From Microcebus murinus (taxonomy: Eukaryota; Chordata; Mammalia; Primates; Cheirogaleidae), in assembly GCF_040939455.1 (NCBI RefSeq), contig NC_134108.1, positions 51,273,501 through 51,337,500 of the forward strand: DNA of 64,000 nt. Reading direction: 5' to 3'. Positions 1-10,765 of the stretch are shown here, piece by piece (position 1 is the stretch's first letter; each line of letters begins with the position of its first letter). The notes below the pieces were generated by a model. It saw nothing but the letters and a program-made list of their open reading frames with translations. It was not told the DNA's origin and searched no databases. The translations under genes and the position numbers were made by a program.

Positions 1-589
1 CAGACTCATCTTGGCACGGACTCAGCATCTCTGGTGATAAGAACGTTCTGTTCTTCCTGGTACCTGGAAGGTACCTTTCTCATGGGAAATATATGCCCTG
101 GTTTTAGGCAGAAAAAGGGAAGGCAAAGAGCATCTGCTGTTTCTCAGTTGCCTTCAGCTCAAAATCATCACGATGCTAAATTGGCATAATTTGGGGTGGC
201 ATGTTCTGATCCCCATCAATGTCTTAGTTGATAAATTTCATAATTGTGATAAAAATGTGGCTGGAGAAGAAAGTTTTGTGTCTGAACTAAAATTAAATGC
301 CATTTTTAAGAGCCAACAATTTTGTAGCCAACAGAAAGTTAAAGTTTACCACATTCACCTGAGAGCAGGAAATTCCAAAATGAAGATCTTTTCTGCAAAT
401 AAAAAGAAAGAGCTATTGCTGCAAGGGATGCCCAAGCTAAATGTTAAGGATGGAAGGTGGCAATACATGGAGATTTGCGTAGAGACTTCTGTACATTAGG
501 AAAACTAAAACAGTGTTTCACGTTCTGTTATTTGAAGACACAGGGTAAGCACTCTGGATCCAAGGCTCTTCAGTAAGATGTGAGGGGAT
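1..589. other. Anonymous sequence, no gene recognised
   Basis: An open frame of 108 codons lies at 173-499 (+). Its predicted protein shows no domain, signal peptide or familiar motif, and its length is what chance allows in AT-rich DNA. I see no repeat family here. Confidence 0.5.
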
Positions 590-785
590 GGGTATATACA
601 AACACAATGAGTGAGATGTGCAATGTCTGAGGGATGGTCACGCTTGAGGCTCTGACTTGAGGGGGGAGAAGGGGCATGGGCAATATATGTAACCTTAACA
701 CTTGTACCCCCATAATACACTAAAATTAAACAAAACAAACAAACAAACAAACAAAAGACCAAAAAAACCCCCAAATAAACAAACA
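590..785 (+). mobile_element. 5'-truncated L1 3' end with A-rich tail
   Basis: The stretch ending in 'aatatatgtaaccttaacac' and 'cccccataatacac' matches the end of the 3' UTR of L1 elements I associate with strepsirrhine primates. It is followed by an (AAAC)n-type tail from about 721. Only the last 150 bases or so remain, as is usual for L1 copies truncated during target-primed reverse transcription. I could not define a target-site duplication because the flank is itself A/C-rich. Confidence 0.6.
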
Positions 786-834
786 ACCCCCCCTTGGTAA
801 TACAGCTTGAGAAATCAGGGTCCTTACAAGGCTG

Positions 835-1080
835 CTCCTCAATCTCTTTGAGTTTTTCTCTTAACCACTGGCCTGCTCACCCCACCCCTGTGCCCCTGCC
901 ACACTGGCCATTCTCCAGTCCTTGAATCTTCCAGCTGTGCTCCTGCCGCCTGGCATCCACTCCAGCTCTTCCCTCAGTCTGGAAAGCTCTTCTGTGAGAT
1001 ACCCACAGTGCTAACCCTCTCAGCGTCTCAGAGATGCCTGCTCTACTTAATACCTGTCTACTCTAACGCCTTTCCTCACC
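835..1080 (+). mobile_element. L2 LINE fragment
   Basis: The order of phrases resembling 'tggccattctccagtccttg', 'ctccagctcttccctcagtc' and 'tggaaagctcttctgtgaga' follows the 3' part of L2 in sense orientation. It is strongly diverged, as expected for an early mammalian element. Confidence 0.45.
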
Positions 1081-1081
1081 C

Positions 1082-1878
1082 ATCATAAGGGTCATAATGG
1101 ACACTCTCATAACAAAAGACAGGCTAACAAGAGAAAAGAAAACAAATTTATTCAATTAAAGTTTTACATGGGGGAGCCTTCAGAAACGAAGACCCAAAGA
1201 CCCAGGGAAAACTGTTTTTATACTTAGGTTTAATGAAGAATGGTGGCCGGGCATGGTGGTTCATGCCTATGATCCTAGCACTCTGGGTGGCTGAGGCAGG
1301 AGGATCACTTAAGGCCAGGAGTTTGAGGTGGCAGTGAGCTATGCTGACACCACTGCACTCTAGCCTGGGTGACAGAGCCAGACTCTGTCTCAAAAAAAAA
1401 AAAAAAGAAAGAAAGAAAGAGGAGAACAGAAGAAGGAGGAGAATGAGAACGGACGGCCATGTAGAAATGTGATCGGACAAAGGGGTGTGATCTAATGGTA
1501 ATATACTGAGGGTAGGGATAGCAAGGCCTGTCTGTTCAGATTCTTTCTGGCTTCTGTGTGGCATTCCTTCTTCCTGGGTATGGGGCAGGACCCTCTGAAG
1601 TGAGGGTCTTCAAGGGAGAAATGATTATTCCAGGTTTTATGGCTTGCGTTGAGGGAGAGGAGTTTTAGTTTCTGTGATCTGCATTCTGCATTGGGGAAGA
1701 GGAATTCCGGTTTCTAGGACTCCCTTAGGGAGGAGAAGGTGAGTGGGAGGCAGGAGGGCAGGAGAGGGTCGGAGAGAACTTGCTTCTGAGGCTACTTCTG
1801 AGGCCTTCCAGTCTCCTGTGTTCAAAGTGCTCAGCTTGCCAAAGCATGGTGCTTTGGGGTATCATTTTCTGAGCTCCA
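1082..1878 (-). mobile_element. Solo LTR of an endogenous retrovirus, minus strand, with Alu inside
   Basis: Read on the minus strand, the element begins near 1878 with 'tggagctcagaaaatgatac', almost the same as the start of the plus-strand LTR at 5571, and runs past an AATAAA-like signal (near 1150) to about 1082. A lemur-type Alu (1245-1424) splits it. There is no retroviral internal sequence next to it, so it is a solo LTR. The family looks like a class I (ERV1-type) LTR; I do not name a subfamily. The outer boundaries are approximate. Confidence 0.55.
1245..1424 (+). mobile_element. Short Alu with internal deletion
   Basis: It begins with 'ggccgggcatggtggttcat', jumps from the first arm to the last part of the right arm ('gtgagctatgctgacaccac'), and ends in an A-run followed by (AAAG)n. 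At about 165 bases it lacks the middle of a dimeric Alu. It interrupts the LTR at 1082-1878 and so is younger than that LTR. Confidence 0.85.
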
Positions 1879-1899
1879 ACAATTCAAGCATGCAAGTTT

Positions 1900-2036
1900 A
1901 CTTTTTATAATGTTTATTATTTGCCTTCCGCCATTGGAATGTAAGCTCCACAAGGGCAGTGATTCCTTATGCTTTTTTTTTCCAGCACTTTTTTCAAGAC
2001 ACACAAAATGCTTGTGGAATTGAATCAATCACACAA
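1900..2036 (+). mobile_element. L2 3' terminal fragment
   Basis: 'ggaatgtaagctccacaagg' followed by 'gcagtgattcctt' is the conserved L2 3' end, where the usual consensus has tgtaagctccacgagggcag. The closing segment 'cttgtggaattgaatcaatc' corresponds to the L2 terminus. Confidence 0.65.
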
Positions 2037-2040
2037 ATTA

Positions 2041-3850
2041 CTAACTAGCTCCTAATGGGTTAAGTGGCACACAGGTTTGTTTTCCCCTAAAACAACTGCT
2101 ATGAACAGAGAGGGAATAGCAGGGAAACCAAAATTAAGGAGGAAATCAGTATGAACATTTAAAGGGTCTTTTTTTGTGTTGCTCATTTTGTATTTCAGGT
2201 GTGACCAATGGGGTTAACATTATTTAAAGTACAATTTTTAGTTTTTAAAGTAATTTCTTTGGAATGTTTTTCTTTCCTTTTAAAACAAGTGAGCTCTGTA
2301 AAGAACATAAGCTTCAGTTTCAGCTTAAGAGAAAAACCTTTAGGTGGAGATAAAACAGAAAGCAGCACCTCCATTCGATCTTTCAGTACCTGGTCTGTTT
2401 GAAGAGTGGCTGTGTTTGGACAATGGTGCATAATGAGATCATTTCTGTTACTGTTTGTGAAGGGCTTAGCTTTGCCGCATTTTCCTTTGGGGCTTAAGAA
2501 GCTGGACATTTTAGAATGCTTTTTTAAAAAATTAAATACAGAGTTTTAGTTGCTTTGGTGGGTTAAAAGGTTCAGCAAAAAAGGCCATTGAAATAACTTC
2601 AGAGGTATACTTGAACAGCTTCTGAATCCTTGTGAAAACATAAATCCTTATTAAAAGAGTCAACGTTTTATACATAAGTTACATTTTTATGGTTTTGTTG
2701 TGGTGGGGGCAGTGGTTGCTTTGAAACTTTACCTCTGTTCCAGAAACACTAAACATTGCCTTTGAATGATTGCCCAAGCGATCACCTTTGCTGCGGTGGC
2801 TAAGCTAGTCCAGGCATTTAGGGTGGAATTTGCATTTGTTTAGCAATCTCTTCACTTCCTTAGCATGAAAAAGAACACTTGTGGGCTCTGAGCATAAATG
2901 CCGTTGACATTTTTACAACTTTCCAGTGCATTCCAGAAGATCTGGGGGAAATTGGCTAAGAGAGAAGTCCTTCTCAGGCCACCTGGTTTTCTGTTTAGGG
3001 TCAAGTACAGAGAGATGCAGCATTTAGCCACATAAGGCCACATCAATGTTGGGCATTATATCAAAATTAATTGCATTACCTAGTCCTCGTCATTAATCTT
3101 AGTATGCTCAAGCTCTGTGAGAGCCGTGGAACATTTATTTATAATTTCGCTTCAACTTGTAATTCTTTACCCAATAACATTGGTCGATTAGCCCCCTGCT
3201 GCTGTTTGATTAGACTGTCAGCTGTAATAAGTAGTTCCTCCTTTAGGCAATTACTTTGCCATAGCCATCAGAATTTTAGTGAGCAAATGGATAAAGATGA
3301 GAATGAGATTCTTCACTGAGTGCTGAGTCTGATGGTGTTGCCTGCAGCTTTGGATAGAATCATTCCTTCTTCAACAATGCTTGTGGGACTCTCATAAAAA
3401 TATTCTATAACCTTATGAACAACAACCTTAAGAGTTTTTCCTTGCAGTGAGAGAGCTGGGATTGGCTATGTGGGATGGCGACAGGTCCCTTGCACTCTAA
3501 ACCCAATCAGATGAATTGACCTGACTGCCGGAAACAGATCGCTTAAGCAGAAGTCTTGGAGTGGTACCTGAATGAACCTGCTTTAATGGATTATTTTGGA
3601 AAGCACTTTGTCCCTTGTTTGTTTGAGTAACTCACTCCTCTACAAATACGGCCACGTTTTACATTTGCGTTCTCAGCAGTAAGCGAGAGCCCTAATTTGC
3701 GCCCCACCCTGGGTGGCTGCAAGGCCTGAGGTGCTGGGTGGCTCCAGGCTGCCACCGTAGGAAATTGTCAGTACATGCTGGGAGAATTGTGAACAGGGTA
3801 AGAGAAGGATGGAGAAAACAAAACAAAGTCAGATTGATTTGAAAAGCAAT
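2041..3850. other. Repeat-poor AT-rich block, candidate conserved non-coding DNA
   Basis: I recognise no transposon and no credible coding frame in this 1.8 kb. The core at 2850-3330 has several homeodomain-type cores (for example 'attaattgcattac' near 3066 and 'cattaatctta' near 3091) and long runs free of CpG decay signatures. Repeat-free, AT-rich, motif-dense sequence is typical of mammalian distal enhancers, but conservation cannot be judged from one genome. Confidence 0.3.
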
Positions 3851-5394
3851 TTAAAGGTTGAATCTTAACAGAAAAAAAAAAAAAATGACAATTTCAAGGC
3901 CCATTAGTATTCCCTAATCTGGAAAGTGTCTAAAAATTTATCCTTGGAGACAGCAGATATTTGGCTAAGAAAATCAAACAAAAAAAAAAAAGTTAAAAAA
4001 AAATTAACAATTACAAGATTAAAAAATAAATAAAAATTAAAAAATAAAAGTTTATCTTTTAAAAATGTCACATTTTACTGATGAAATGGCAAAGAAGCCA
4101 GAACATGGGACAATTTAGTAGTATTTATTGTTAATAGAAACAAATATTTTATTTTTACAGATTTGTCAGCTATCTGGAAGAAGTATCTAGTGATAGGCAA
4201 AGAAAATTCTCCAGGGGGTTGTGATACCCTTCCTCCCTCATCTATGCCCATACTAAATATCATGTCACCATAATACGGTTATTCCATTTGTGATAGAAGA
4301 GATGGGGGCAGATGATGGAAAACAGCTAAGAATTAATGATGTCTGTCAATGGGGGCTTTGTTAGCATTCTTTGATAGTCTCAGGACTCATCTGGGTCATT
4401 CTTGGTTTTGGGTAGTTATCAAATGGATCCCAGGGTGTAGCTGGGACCTTACATTTGGGATCTTGAAGTCAGCCACAAGCTCTTACTAAGGTTACCAGCA
4501 GCTGAGTCAGAGAGAGAGAAATGGAGGGAAGAGAGAAAGACTTTGGAAAGAATACATTATTTAATATACAAATATAAAAGTGTTGATTTAGTCATCGTAA
4601 GAAATGTCAGAATTTTTTGAACTCTCCTACATTTATTTTATGGCTTAATTTTACTTTAATTTTGAATCACATGGGTGGGAGATAGGAGGGCAGCAGCTCA
4701 CCTGTTAGGTGAATCCTCTTGGTCTTGCACAACAGACTGGCTCCACTATTGCTGATTTTATGGGTGCTGTGCATTAAAATGTCACAGGGGTCATTTCCTT
4801 CTATTTCACTGTGCCTAATAGAGAGACTCAGAAAGGCAAGAGAGTAAGTGAGCGATAAAACACAATGTCTGGGACCTATATTTGGCAACAGTGAAAAGCT
4901 AGCAAATGAGTAAAACCTATCCAACAAGTTCATCCAGTTTCCCCAGGGTAATCAGGGCAAATGTGAACAGTCAAGTTGAGAACAGGGATTTTAGACTCCT
5001 CTTTGGAATCACGGCATCTTGGGGCTCTATTCCTTAGCTACTTTCTCTGTCTTTCTGAGCCCTCCGTGCGAATGTACGTGTGGGATCGTGGTTGATGCTG
5101 CACATGTTGTCTCTTCTGGCGGTCTGGGATGTGTCAGATAACACCACCAGTTTCTTTAATATTGTCCAGGGATGAGCCGATGTGGAAAATCATGAACATT
5201 AATTTGTAAGATGTAGCCATATCCCTTTTTAACTCTCTTAGATGTGATTTATTAATGCTTTTTGCATGCAGTGTTCATGGGGTGACAGGGACCAGCTGGC
5301 CCATTGGCTTCTCAGCCACTGTTTTCTTGGGCCCTGTGAATGGAGCAGATGAGCAACTGCACACTACTGCACTCGCCGCTGTGTTTGGAGCACT
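3851..5394. other. Anonymous AT-rich sequence
   Basis: The stretch holds several A-runs (3871-3885, 3980-4060) and no frame or repeat family I can support. The stretch at 5160-5390 around 'gctttttgcatgcag' looks unique and repeat-free. Confidence 0.4.
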
Positions 5395-5500
5395 TCTCTC
5401 TCTCTCTCTCTCTCTCTTTATTAATTTTTATTTCATTTTATTTTATTTTGTTTTTTCTTTTAACTTTTTATATTTATATTTTCTTTTTTTATTATAGCAG
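5395..5500 (+). repeat. (CT)n grading into T-rich low-complexity sequence
   Basis: About 11 CT units at 5395-5416 are followed by TTTTA/TTTAT-rich sequence to about 5500. Apparent reading frames through this patch are only the repeat being translated. Confidence 0.85.
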
Positions 5501-5570
5501 CTGGTGTGAAGGGATCTCTCTCTCGGTTTAAAATCTGCTTGCAGCTTCCAGATTCTTACATGATGCTTAT

Positions 5571-6218
5571 TGGGGCTCAGAAAATGATACTGCAAAATAA
5601 AGGCCTCAGAAGCAGCTTCAGATGAAAAAGTTTCTCCCTGACCTTCTCCTGCCCTCCTGTCCCTGGTCCCTCATTCTCCTGCGAGGCTAGCCATGGAAAC
5701 TAGAATTCATCTTCCCCAAGGTGGGTCGTAAAAACCTGAGCCCCTTTTCCCCAAAGCCAGCCATAAAACCGAAAGACGTTACTCTAACCTCCCCTACCAC
5801 CACCTTTCTGTGTAAAAACTGGTCATAAAGAAATTCTCTGACCTACCTTATTTGATTGTAGGCCTCTCTCTTTCCAGAGAGGGCCATGTCCCACACCCAG
5901 AGGAAAAAATGTTGCAGAGAGAGGCCAGGAAGAATCCGAGCAGACAGGCCTTGCTGGGTTCCCTGCTCGGGCTGTTAGCATGAGATCATGCCCGTTTGTC
6001 CAATCAGAGTCCCACATGACTGTGCATACTTTGTTGAACCTAAGCATAAAAATGGACAATTTCCCCTGTGTCTTTGGCTCTTCATTCTGAAGGTTCCTAT
6101 GTCTTCTAAAACTATGATCAGATACATTTGCATGTTTTTTCTCCTATGAATTTGCCCTATGTCAGTTGATTTTCAGCGAACCTTCAGAGGGCGAAGAAGC
6201 TCTCTCTGGGCCCCTGCA
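5571..6218 (+). mobile_element. Solo ERV LTR, plus strand
   Basis: A 648-base unit opens with 'tggggctcagaaaatgatac' and closes with 'cagcgaaccttcagagggcg...cccctgca', giving TG...CA ends. A TATA-like 'cataaaaatgg' (about 6045) precedes 'tcttcattctgaaggttcct', consistent with the U3-R part of a retroviral LTR. There is no primer-binding site or gag/pol remnant beside it. Its first bases match those of the minus-strand LTR at 1082-1878, so the two belong to related families. No clean target duplication is visible, and the exact ends could be off by a few bases. Confidence 0.6.
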
Positions 6219-6421
6219 TGTTCCATGCTAGGCTCTGCAGAGGCCAAGCGACTTGGTTTCCTGGGCCCAGTGCCATTGGTGCTAGTAGTTGACTCTCCTT
6301 AGAACTGGAATCGCCAGGTTGTCTCGGGACTCTGATTTGTTTGGCTTCTTCCTAGGGCGCTTGCAAGTTTGGATATAGAGGCTTCTTTTTCTCCATTTTT
6401 CAGAAATAAAGACCTTTCTGC

Positions 6422-6560
6422 TTGCTTGAGCCCAGGAATTAGAGGTTACAGTGAGCTGTGATCATGCCACTGTCCTCCAGCCTGGGTGACAGAGCAAGAG
6501 TCTGTCTCAAAAAAAAAAAAAAAAAAGTAAGAAAGAAAGGAAAGAAAAGAAAAGAAAAGG
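6422..6560 (+). mobile_element. Alu 3' fragment with A-rich tail
   Basis: Only the end of the right arm is present ('ttgcttgagcccaggaatta' through 'gacagagcaagagtctgtct'). It is followed by a pure A-run and then AAAG/AAAAG sequence. Confidence 0.8.
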
Positions 6561-6739
6561 AAAAAGAAAAAGGTCAGGAAAGACCTTGTTTTTGCAAACT
6601 CTTCTAGATGAGATATTGCTAATGAGCATGAGAAACAGCCCAATATAATTGTATGAAAGCTGCAAACATCTGTTGAATGAGGTGTCTGGAGACATGTGAG
6701 CAGAAAACTGGCTCTTGTTCTTGGTCTGATGTCAGTTGT

Positions 6740-6995
6740 TTCATAATACGAAGCAGTAATATCTACTGAGTGCTTACTATGTCCTAAGTATCATGCCAAC
6801 GTGTTACATACATCATCTTACTTATGTATCACACTCATCATATGAGGTGGTGGTATTATTTCTCCATTTTACAGATGGGGAAACTGAGTCAGAGAGAGGT
6901 CATGATTTTACCTGAGGGTCATACAGCAGTAAATGGTTAGTTCTGCCTTCTGAACTAAGAATGTCTGGCTCCAAAGCCTGTGATTTAGATTCCAG
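6740..6995 (-). mobile_element. MIR SINE, minus strand
   Basis: In reverse order it has the MIR landmarks: 'actgagtgcttactatgtcc' (3' end), then 'ccattttacagatggggaaa' and 'ctgagtcagagagaggtcat' (core), then 'aatgtctggctccaaagcct' (5' part). Confidence 0.8.
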
Positions 6996-7149
6996 AGCTA
7001 CTCATATAATATAGAGTTATTGTCTAATCTCTTCTAATAGCAATACCCAAATAAAACAGATGTATATAAAAAAAAGAAATAAAGACCTTTCCAAGGAAAT
7101 GGGGGTGGGGAGCAGGGGGGAAAAGGATAGAGAACACATTTAGTTTAGA

Positions 7150-7436
7150 AGAATAGATAGATTTTTAGGAGGATCTATCAAAAGACAAAATTACAACAAA
7201 TTTGATTTAAAGATGTCAACTGGCTTTCTTGTGATTCTAGAGTTGGGCAACACTTTACTCTATAAAATAGAATAAGTGTTCCAGTGAGCTGAGGCAGGGG
7301 GCAGGGGTTGGTTTTGTAGACAAAAGTGACTAAAGAAAGCAGAACCAACAACAAAAGGCAGATTGGGCATTTCAAAGTTACTTTCCTTATGAGGCAGGTA
7401 CTCTGTTTTATTGCACTTTGCACATTACTGCATTTT
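7150..7436 (-). mobile_element. ERV LTR fragment, minus strand
   Basis: The stretch 'aaaattacaacaaatttgat ... ctataaaatagaataagtgttccagtgagctga ... agaaagcagaacc' aligns along its whole length with 38935-39090 in this same window. There it is part of a longer LTR read on the minus strand. Only the 3' (R-U5-like) part survives here. Confidence 0.55.
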
Positions 7437-7439
7437 TTA

Positions 7440-7790
7440 CAAATTGAAGGACGAATAGGTTGAGCACAGTGTGTTTTTTAAAGTAGTGAAACTATTCTGT
7501 ATGGTGCTGTAATGGTGAATACATATCGTTATACTTTTGTCTGAACTGATGGAATGTGCGACACCAAGAGCAAACCTTACCTAATGTGAGCTATGGACTT
7601 GAGCTAGTAGTAAGGTCTCATTATCAGTTTATCAATTATTACAAATGTACCACACTAATGCAAGATGTTAATACATAATAGGGGTCTGGAAAGGGTGGGG
7701 TTGGAGATATATAGAAACTTCATAATTTCTATTCGATATTTTTATAAACCTAAAACTACTCAAAAAATAAGTCTATTAATTAAAAGGAAA
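7440..7790 (+). mobile_element. Old L1 3' UTR fragment
   Basis: 'gatggaatgtgcgacaccaa', 'gtgagctatggacttgagct' and 'tgtaccacactaatgcaaga' match the 3' UTR of mammalian-wide L1M elements. The same phrases recur in better-preserved form at 36300-36440. Confidence 0.65.
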
Positions 7791-8240
7791 CAACAAGATG
7801 GATCTGAAAAGAGCATGAGAAGAACGATGCCATGAGAGGACTCAACGAAAGTATGGCCAGCACAATTATGAGTCTTTCTGAGTAACTGTGAGGGCAGATT
7901 TCCGATGTGGTGTTTCCTGACACCCTGGAGTCCAGCAGGTGGATTTAAGCTACTGGTCAATTGAGCAGCAGGACAGCGTTCACTGCCTTAGAACTACTAA
8001 TGGTATCATAGGCTGCCATCTCAGCAGGAGAGGGGAGGAAGAAAAGGAGTTTTCAACTGAGTTTAAAGGCAAGAAGTAGAGAAGTCCAGAGGCTTTTGTA
8101 GCCCACAGCATTTGAACAGCTCTTCGAATAAACCTTCTGAAGTTCCGGAGTTGTAGCTAGAGCTGTCAGACTTGAGCAACCCTGGGATAGAATGATTATG
8201 AGTTTTGATGTGGTGGTTTGTGCTGCACTCACAATATTTG

Positions 8241-8242
<2 letters not shown>
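7791..8242. other. Anonymous sequence
   Basis: I support no gene or repeat family in this stretch. It is purine-rich on the plus strand around 8020-8060. Confidence 0.4.
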
Positions 8243-8289
<47 letters not shown>

Positions 8290-8303
8290 GGGGGGGGAGA
8301 GAT
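8243..8303 (+). repeat. Compound (GT)n-(GA)n-(G)n microsatellite
   Basis: About 16 GT units pass directly into GA units and then a run of about 12 G. Such compound arrays are length-polymorphic in primates. Confidence 0.95.
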
Positions 8304-8430
8304 AGTGCCTGCCTGAGAGAGAGCTAGAGACCAAAAGGAAGGAAAAGGGCTCTTCACCTTCACTAATTCCTTGACATAGCAGAGTCTTAACCTGGCCTGC
8401 CTTTTCTTTTCTATTTATTTCATAGAACTA

Positions 8431-8606
8431 CCCTCTTTTCTTTTCTTTTTTTTCTCCCTTCCCTTCCCTTCCCTTCCCTTCCCTTCCCTTCCCTTCCCTT
8501 CCCTTCCCTTCCCTTCCCTTCCCTTCCCTTCCCTTCCCTTCCCTTCCCTTCCCTTCCCTTCCCTTCCCTTCCCTTCCCTTCCCTTCCCTTCCCTTCCCTT
8601 CTCTTC
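8431..8606 (+). repeat. Long (CCCTT)n pentanucleotide array
   Basis: About 29 nearly perfect CCCTT units run from 8456 to 8600, preceded by T-rich CTTTT repeats. The array sits exactly where the poly(A) tail of the following minus-strand Alu should be. Read on the minus strand it is an (AAGGG)n tail, so it most likely grew from that tail. It contains no CRISPR-like spacers. Confidence 0.95.
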
Positions 8607-8931
8607 CTGAGACAGAGTCTCACTCTGTTGCCCGGGCTAGAGTATCATGGCATCAGCCTAGCTCACAGCAACCTCAGACTCCTGGGCTCAAGTGATCCTT
8701 CTGCCTCAGCCTCCCTAGTAGCTGGGACTACAGGCATGCGCCACCATGCCTGGCTAATTTTATATATATACATATTTTTAGTTGTCTAGCTAATTTCTTT
8801 CTATTTTTTTTTTAGTAGAGATGGGGTCTCACTCTTGCTCAAGCTGGTCTTGAACTCCTGAGCTCAAACAATCTGCCCGCCTCAGCCTCACAGAGTGCTA
8901 GGATTACAGGCGTAAGCCACCACGCCTGGCC
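8607..8931 (-). mobile_element. Full-length lemur-type Alu, minus strand
   Basis: A complete dimer runs from 'gagacagagtctcactctgt' to 'ccaccacgcctggcc'. The inter-arm linker carries the TA-rich insert and 'tagttgtctagctaatttct'. The sequence just outside reads 'actacc' on both sides (about 8427 and 8931), a short candidate target duplication. Confidence 0.9.
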
Positions 8932-9075
8932 TACTACCTTTATTTCTTAATCAATATGTCTTTGTACTTACATTCTTTGAGGCTACTTCCTTCTGCTTCT
9001 TTTCAACCTGCCACTTTTTTAAAAAAGAAAATGCTGTTAATCCATTCAAAATCTTTCCTTTGTTGTCATGCTGTT

Positions 9076-9078
<3 letters not shown>

Positions 9079-9127
<49 letters not shown>
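9079..9127. repeat. (AT)n microsatellite
   Basis: An uninterrupted run of about 24 AT units. The alternating run gives spurious frames on both strands. Confidence 0.95.
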
Positions 9128-9129
<2 letters not shown>

Positions 9130-10569
9130 GATAGATCATCACCTTGGGTATATTGTTTAATAATTTTTTCCCTCCTCCTTAATAATACAACTGTGCCCCT
9201 CGAGATGAATGGAGTCCACTTCATCCTCTGTCATCTGGCTCAGCACTGGTTTGGAGACACAGCTCTGAGATTTTAATTAGCCTCAGTTTGAGATAACCCA
9301 AATATCTTATTGGAAGTCAAAAAAATAGAGTCATCAATTTTCACCACTTTGTATGGGGCAATTTTAGAAGGCAAATGCTACTTTTTGAAGAACAGAAAGC
9401 ACATACATATTGTCTTATGGAGAACAAGAAACCTAGGAGAAGACCTGGTTCTTCAGCCAAATGTGTGGTCTTGAGAAAACTACTTAACCTGCCCAAGACC
9501 CAAGGACTTTATATGTAAATTAAAGATTTTTTTCCTGCTGAAAGGCAGACGACTGGACCTTTGTTCTCCTGAGTTCTTGTCCAGATTTAAGGTTCTGTGA
9601 GTCCTAGAAAGAAACACTACTCATTTGGATTGATAGAGTTTAAATTTCTCCAAGGCAGAGTTGAGTCATAGCTCCCTTGAATACCCCCACAGCCCTTAGC
9701 ACAATGTCAGTAATCTTAACAGCTAACCTTCCCTGAACAGTTTGTGAGTCACTTACCTGCCTGGGGTCTCAGCGTGTGAGCAGTGGTTATTGAGGACAAG
9801 GGAGGGAGGGAGCCACCGTAAGGGGCCAACAGCCTCCCCAAGGACTCTAGTTTCCGAGGGCAGACAGCTGTCCTGAGCTAGCAAGCTCCCCCCAGGACTG
9901 CAGGAGAATGGGTGGTGAGGCTTCCAGATCTTTCTCTCTCCTCTGGCCTTGCCTGGGCACATACATCAAAGCTGAGGCAGTTGAAGAATTAAGCATCACT
10001 GGAAAAAAAGTATTCACAACTTTCCTTCTAATGCACCTACAAAGCTGAGCTGTGGGCTGCCTTGAGCAGTTCGGGTTACAGGTGAGAGGAGCTTCAGAAA
10101 ACCATCCACATAGGGATGAAAAAGGCCAGTGAGAGGTGGGAGCAGAGGTGGAGGAGGCAGGAGTTTAGGGGAAGATGAGAAGGATTACGGCAAGCAGCCA
10201 CCCTCATGACAGGCCTACAGAGAAGGTTGTCTGGAGAGGATTTGAGTGTTTTCCTGGATGTTGGAGGAGTGTAATTCCTCTTTCTGCATTGCACTCTCCT
10301 GCCCCGAGACTTCCAGGAAATGTAAAACGACTCTTTAAGATTTTTTTCACTGCCATCTGGTGCTATGAAGGGTCCAGAGGAGGCCCAGGCTTAGGTTAGA
10401 CTGGGCAGGAACAGGTTTTCTCAGCAACCAGGATCAAGCAGCTCTTTAGCCCCGTGGTTTTCAAAGGATCTTGTGATGTGCAAATAATCAACATGCAACA
10501 AAGCCTTGATGAGTGTCTTTGTGTCTTTTAAACAGGCCAGGCAGTTTCTTCCCTAATAAAAAGAATATA
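9128..10569. other. Anonymous sequence
   Basis: No repeat family or coding region can be supported. The frames at 9753-9962 and 10094-10399 have no recognisable protein features. Confidence 0.4.
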
Positions 10570-10765
10570 CATCTCTAATGGCCGAGAGTTTACAAAGCAC
10601 TTTCCCATCCATTGTCTCACCTTGTTGCTATAATAACCCTGATAAACCAGGCGTAGTAAACTAGTATACCCCCACTTACTAAGCGGGCAACCCGAGTTCA
10701 GTGACCTGCCCCGTGCACAGAGCTAAGAAGGGCGGGGCCTGGGTGAGAGTCCAGCTCATGTGACT
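10570..10765 (-). mobile_element. MIR-type SINE, minus strand, diverged
   Basis: 'acaaagcactttcccatcca', a diverged core ('ggcaacccgagttcagtgac') and 'gagagtccagctcatgtgac' follow reversed MIR order. Confidence 0.55.

Noticed and set aside
8456..8600. CRISPR-like array
   Set aside because: Units are 5 bases with no spacers, in a mammalian Alu tail.
8420..8623. Lys-Gly-Arg-Glu repeat protein on the minus strand
   Set aside because: It is only the (CCCTT)n array read as codons.
9079..9127. TATA-box promoter
   Set aside because: The AT run is a plain microsatellite with no initiator or transcript evidence.
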